From positions 1 through 32,445 of the forward strand of contig JADLGW010000053.1 in NCBI GenBank assembly GCA_020849105.1: a stretch of DNA of 32,445 bases, given 5' to 3'. This stretch comes from Phycisphaerales bacterium (lineage in GTDB: Bacteria > Planctomycetota > Phycisphaerae > Phycisphaerales > UBA1924). A program made the translations under genes and the position numbers. The notes under the pieces were generated by a model. That model saw only the letters and a list, made by a program, of their open reading frames with translations, ran no database searches and was not told the origin of the DNA. Positions 32,016 through 32,445 of the stretch are shown here, piece by piece. Each line of letters begins with the position of its first letter. Position 1 is the stretch's first letter.

Positions 32016-32445
32016 CTACAGCAGGAACGACAGATCGGCGAAGGCAGTCGACACATTAAGTGCACCGGCGCTATCGATCTGGCCCCCGAACACACGGAGT
32101 TCGCAGACCTCGCCGTCGTTGCTGTACCCTCCCATCGCGCCGCGGAACTTCAGGGTTTCAAACGCCGACGCCGGGACAAAGGCCGCGACAGTGTACGTCT
32201 GCACCTGGCCGCAGCCAAGGCTGGCGCCGAGAGCCAGAGCCTGGCTCGCGCTGTCGTACGAGAACGCCACGAGCACGGGGGCATCGGGCAGCCAGAAGTT
32301 CCCGGGCGCGAACGGGATCTGCGAGACGGCACCTGACCCGTTCCTGATGCGTACAAGGCAGCGAGAGTTCTCGCAGTCGGCCAGGAACTCGATGTAGTGG
32401 GTTGAGTCCTTCCACAGCGTGAAGAGCGGCCAGATGCGGTCGGAG
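32016..32445 (-). CDS. C-terminal part of a lectin-like (LamG/ConA-type?) protein, runs off the right edge
   Basis: The open frame continues past the window edge; 142 codons and a TAG stop are visible. The sequence alternates beta-strand-like segments (HYIEFLADCE, CLVRIRNG, VLVAFSYDSAS, TLKFRGAMGGY) and ends with CELRVFGGQIDSA, which resembles the final strands of concanavalin A/laminin G-like jelly rolls. The fold call is an impression, not a motif match. Four cysteines are present in the visible part. It is probably cotranscribed with the CTERM gene that starts four bases after its stop. The same C-terminus recurs, decayed, at 30643-30765. Confidence 0.6.
   Translation of the reverse strand, partial: SDRIWPLFTLWKDSTHYIEFLADCENSRCLVRIRNGSGAVSQIPFAPGNFWLPDAPVLVAFSYDSASQALALGASLGCGQVQTYTVAAFVPASAFETLKFRGAMGGYSNDGEVCELRVFGGQIDSAGALNVSTAFADLSFLL

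Overview
The window looks like a chromosomal segment of a high-GC planctomycete, most likely the Phycisphaerae/Phycisphaerales. The reasons are its strong GC bias, secreted proteins ending in a hydrophobic segment plus an arginine cluster (VSLAAAGLFFARRRR, a PEP-CTERM-type sorting tail), many enlarged pseudopilins, a Tat-exported oxidoreductase, and short palindromes scattered between genes. No names or database hits were available, so this placement is inference.

Layout, left to right. Positions 1-630 hold the 5' end of an unknown minus-strand gene, a small Cys-rich protein and a patch of palindromes. Positions 631-5900 hold housekeeping and metabolic genes: an orphan DNA adenine methylase, NAD kinase, a TIM-barrel sugar isomerase, a small lipoprotein, tryptophan 2,3-dioxygenase and a methylisocitrate-lyase-like enzyme. 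Positions 6049-19429 are one plus-strand operon in the canonical type II secretion order E-F-G-H-I-J-K. All five pseudopilin-like products are far larger than their classical counterparts, ending in a 1692-residue GspK-like protein. Positions 19505-28758 hold glgB, a Tat-exported NAD-dependent epimerase, an ATP/ADP-translocase-type transporter, purE, tRNA-Pro(UGG), a membrane protein, mqnC (futalosine menaquinone pathway), a small exported protein and panD.

Positions 28915-32445, all minus strand, form a decaying tandem array. It runs from a lectin-like gene (entering from the right edge) to a seven-repeat CTERM protein, a 41-codon remnant of a second lectin-like gene, a second seven-repeat CTERM protein, and finally a third copy cut to its last two and a half repeats. 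The ancestral unit was apparently a two-gene module, and the sequence records duplication, deletion and gene conversion within it.

Two signals run across the whole window. One is a family of short palindromes (core CGCCTGTG with its complement) lying between genes and inside the 3' end of the methylase. The other is a TANNNT hexamer 5-8 nt upstream of the start codon of several metabolic genes that lack a Shine-Dalgarno sequence (nadK, kynA, prpB-like, glgB, purE, panD, probably the transporter), which suggests leaderless transcripts. The secretion operon and the CTERM genes mostly use ordinary Shine-Dalgarno sites or translational coupling.
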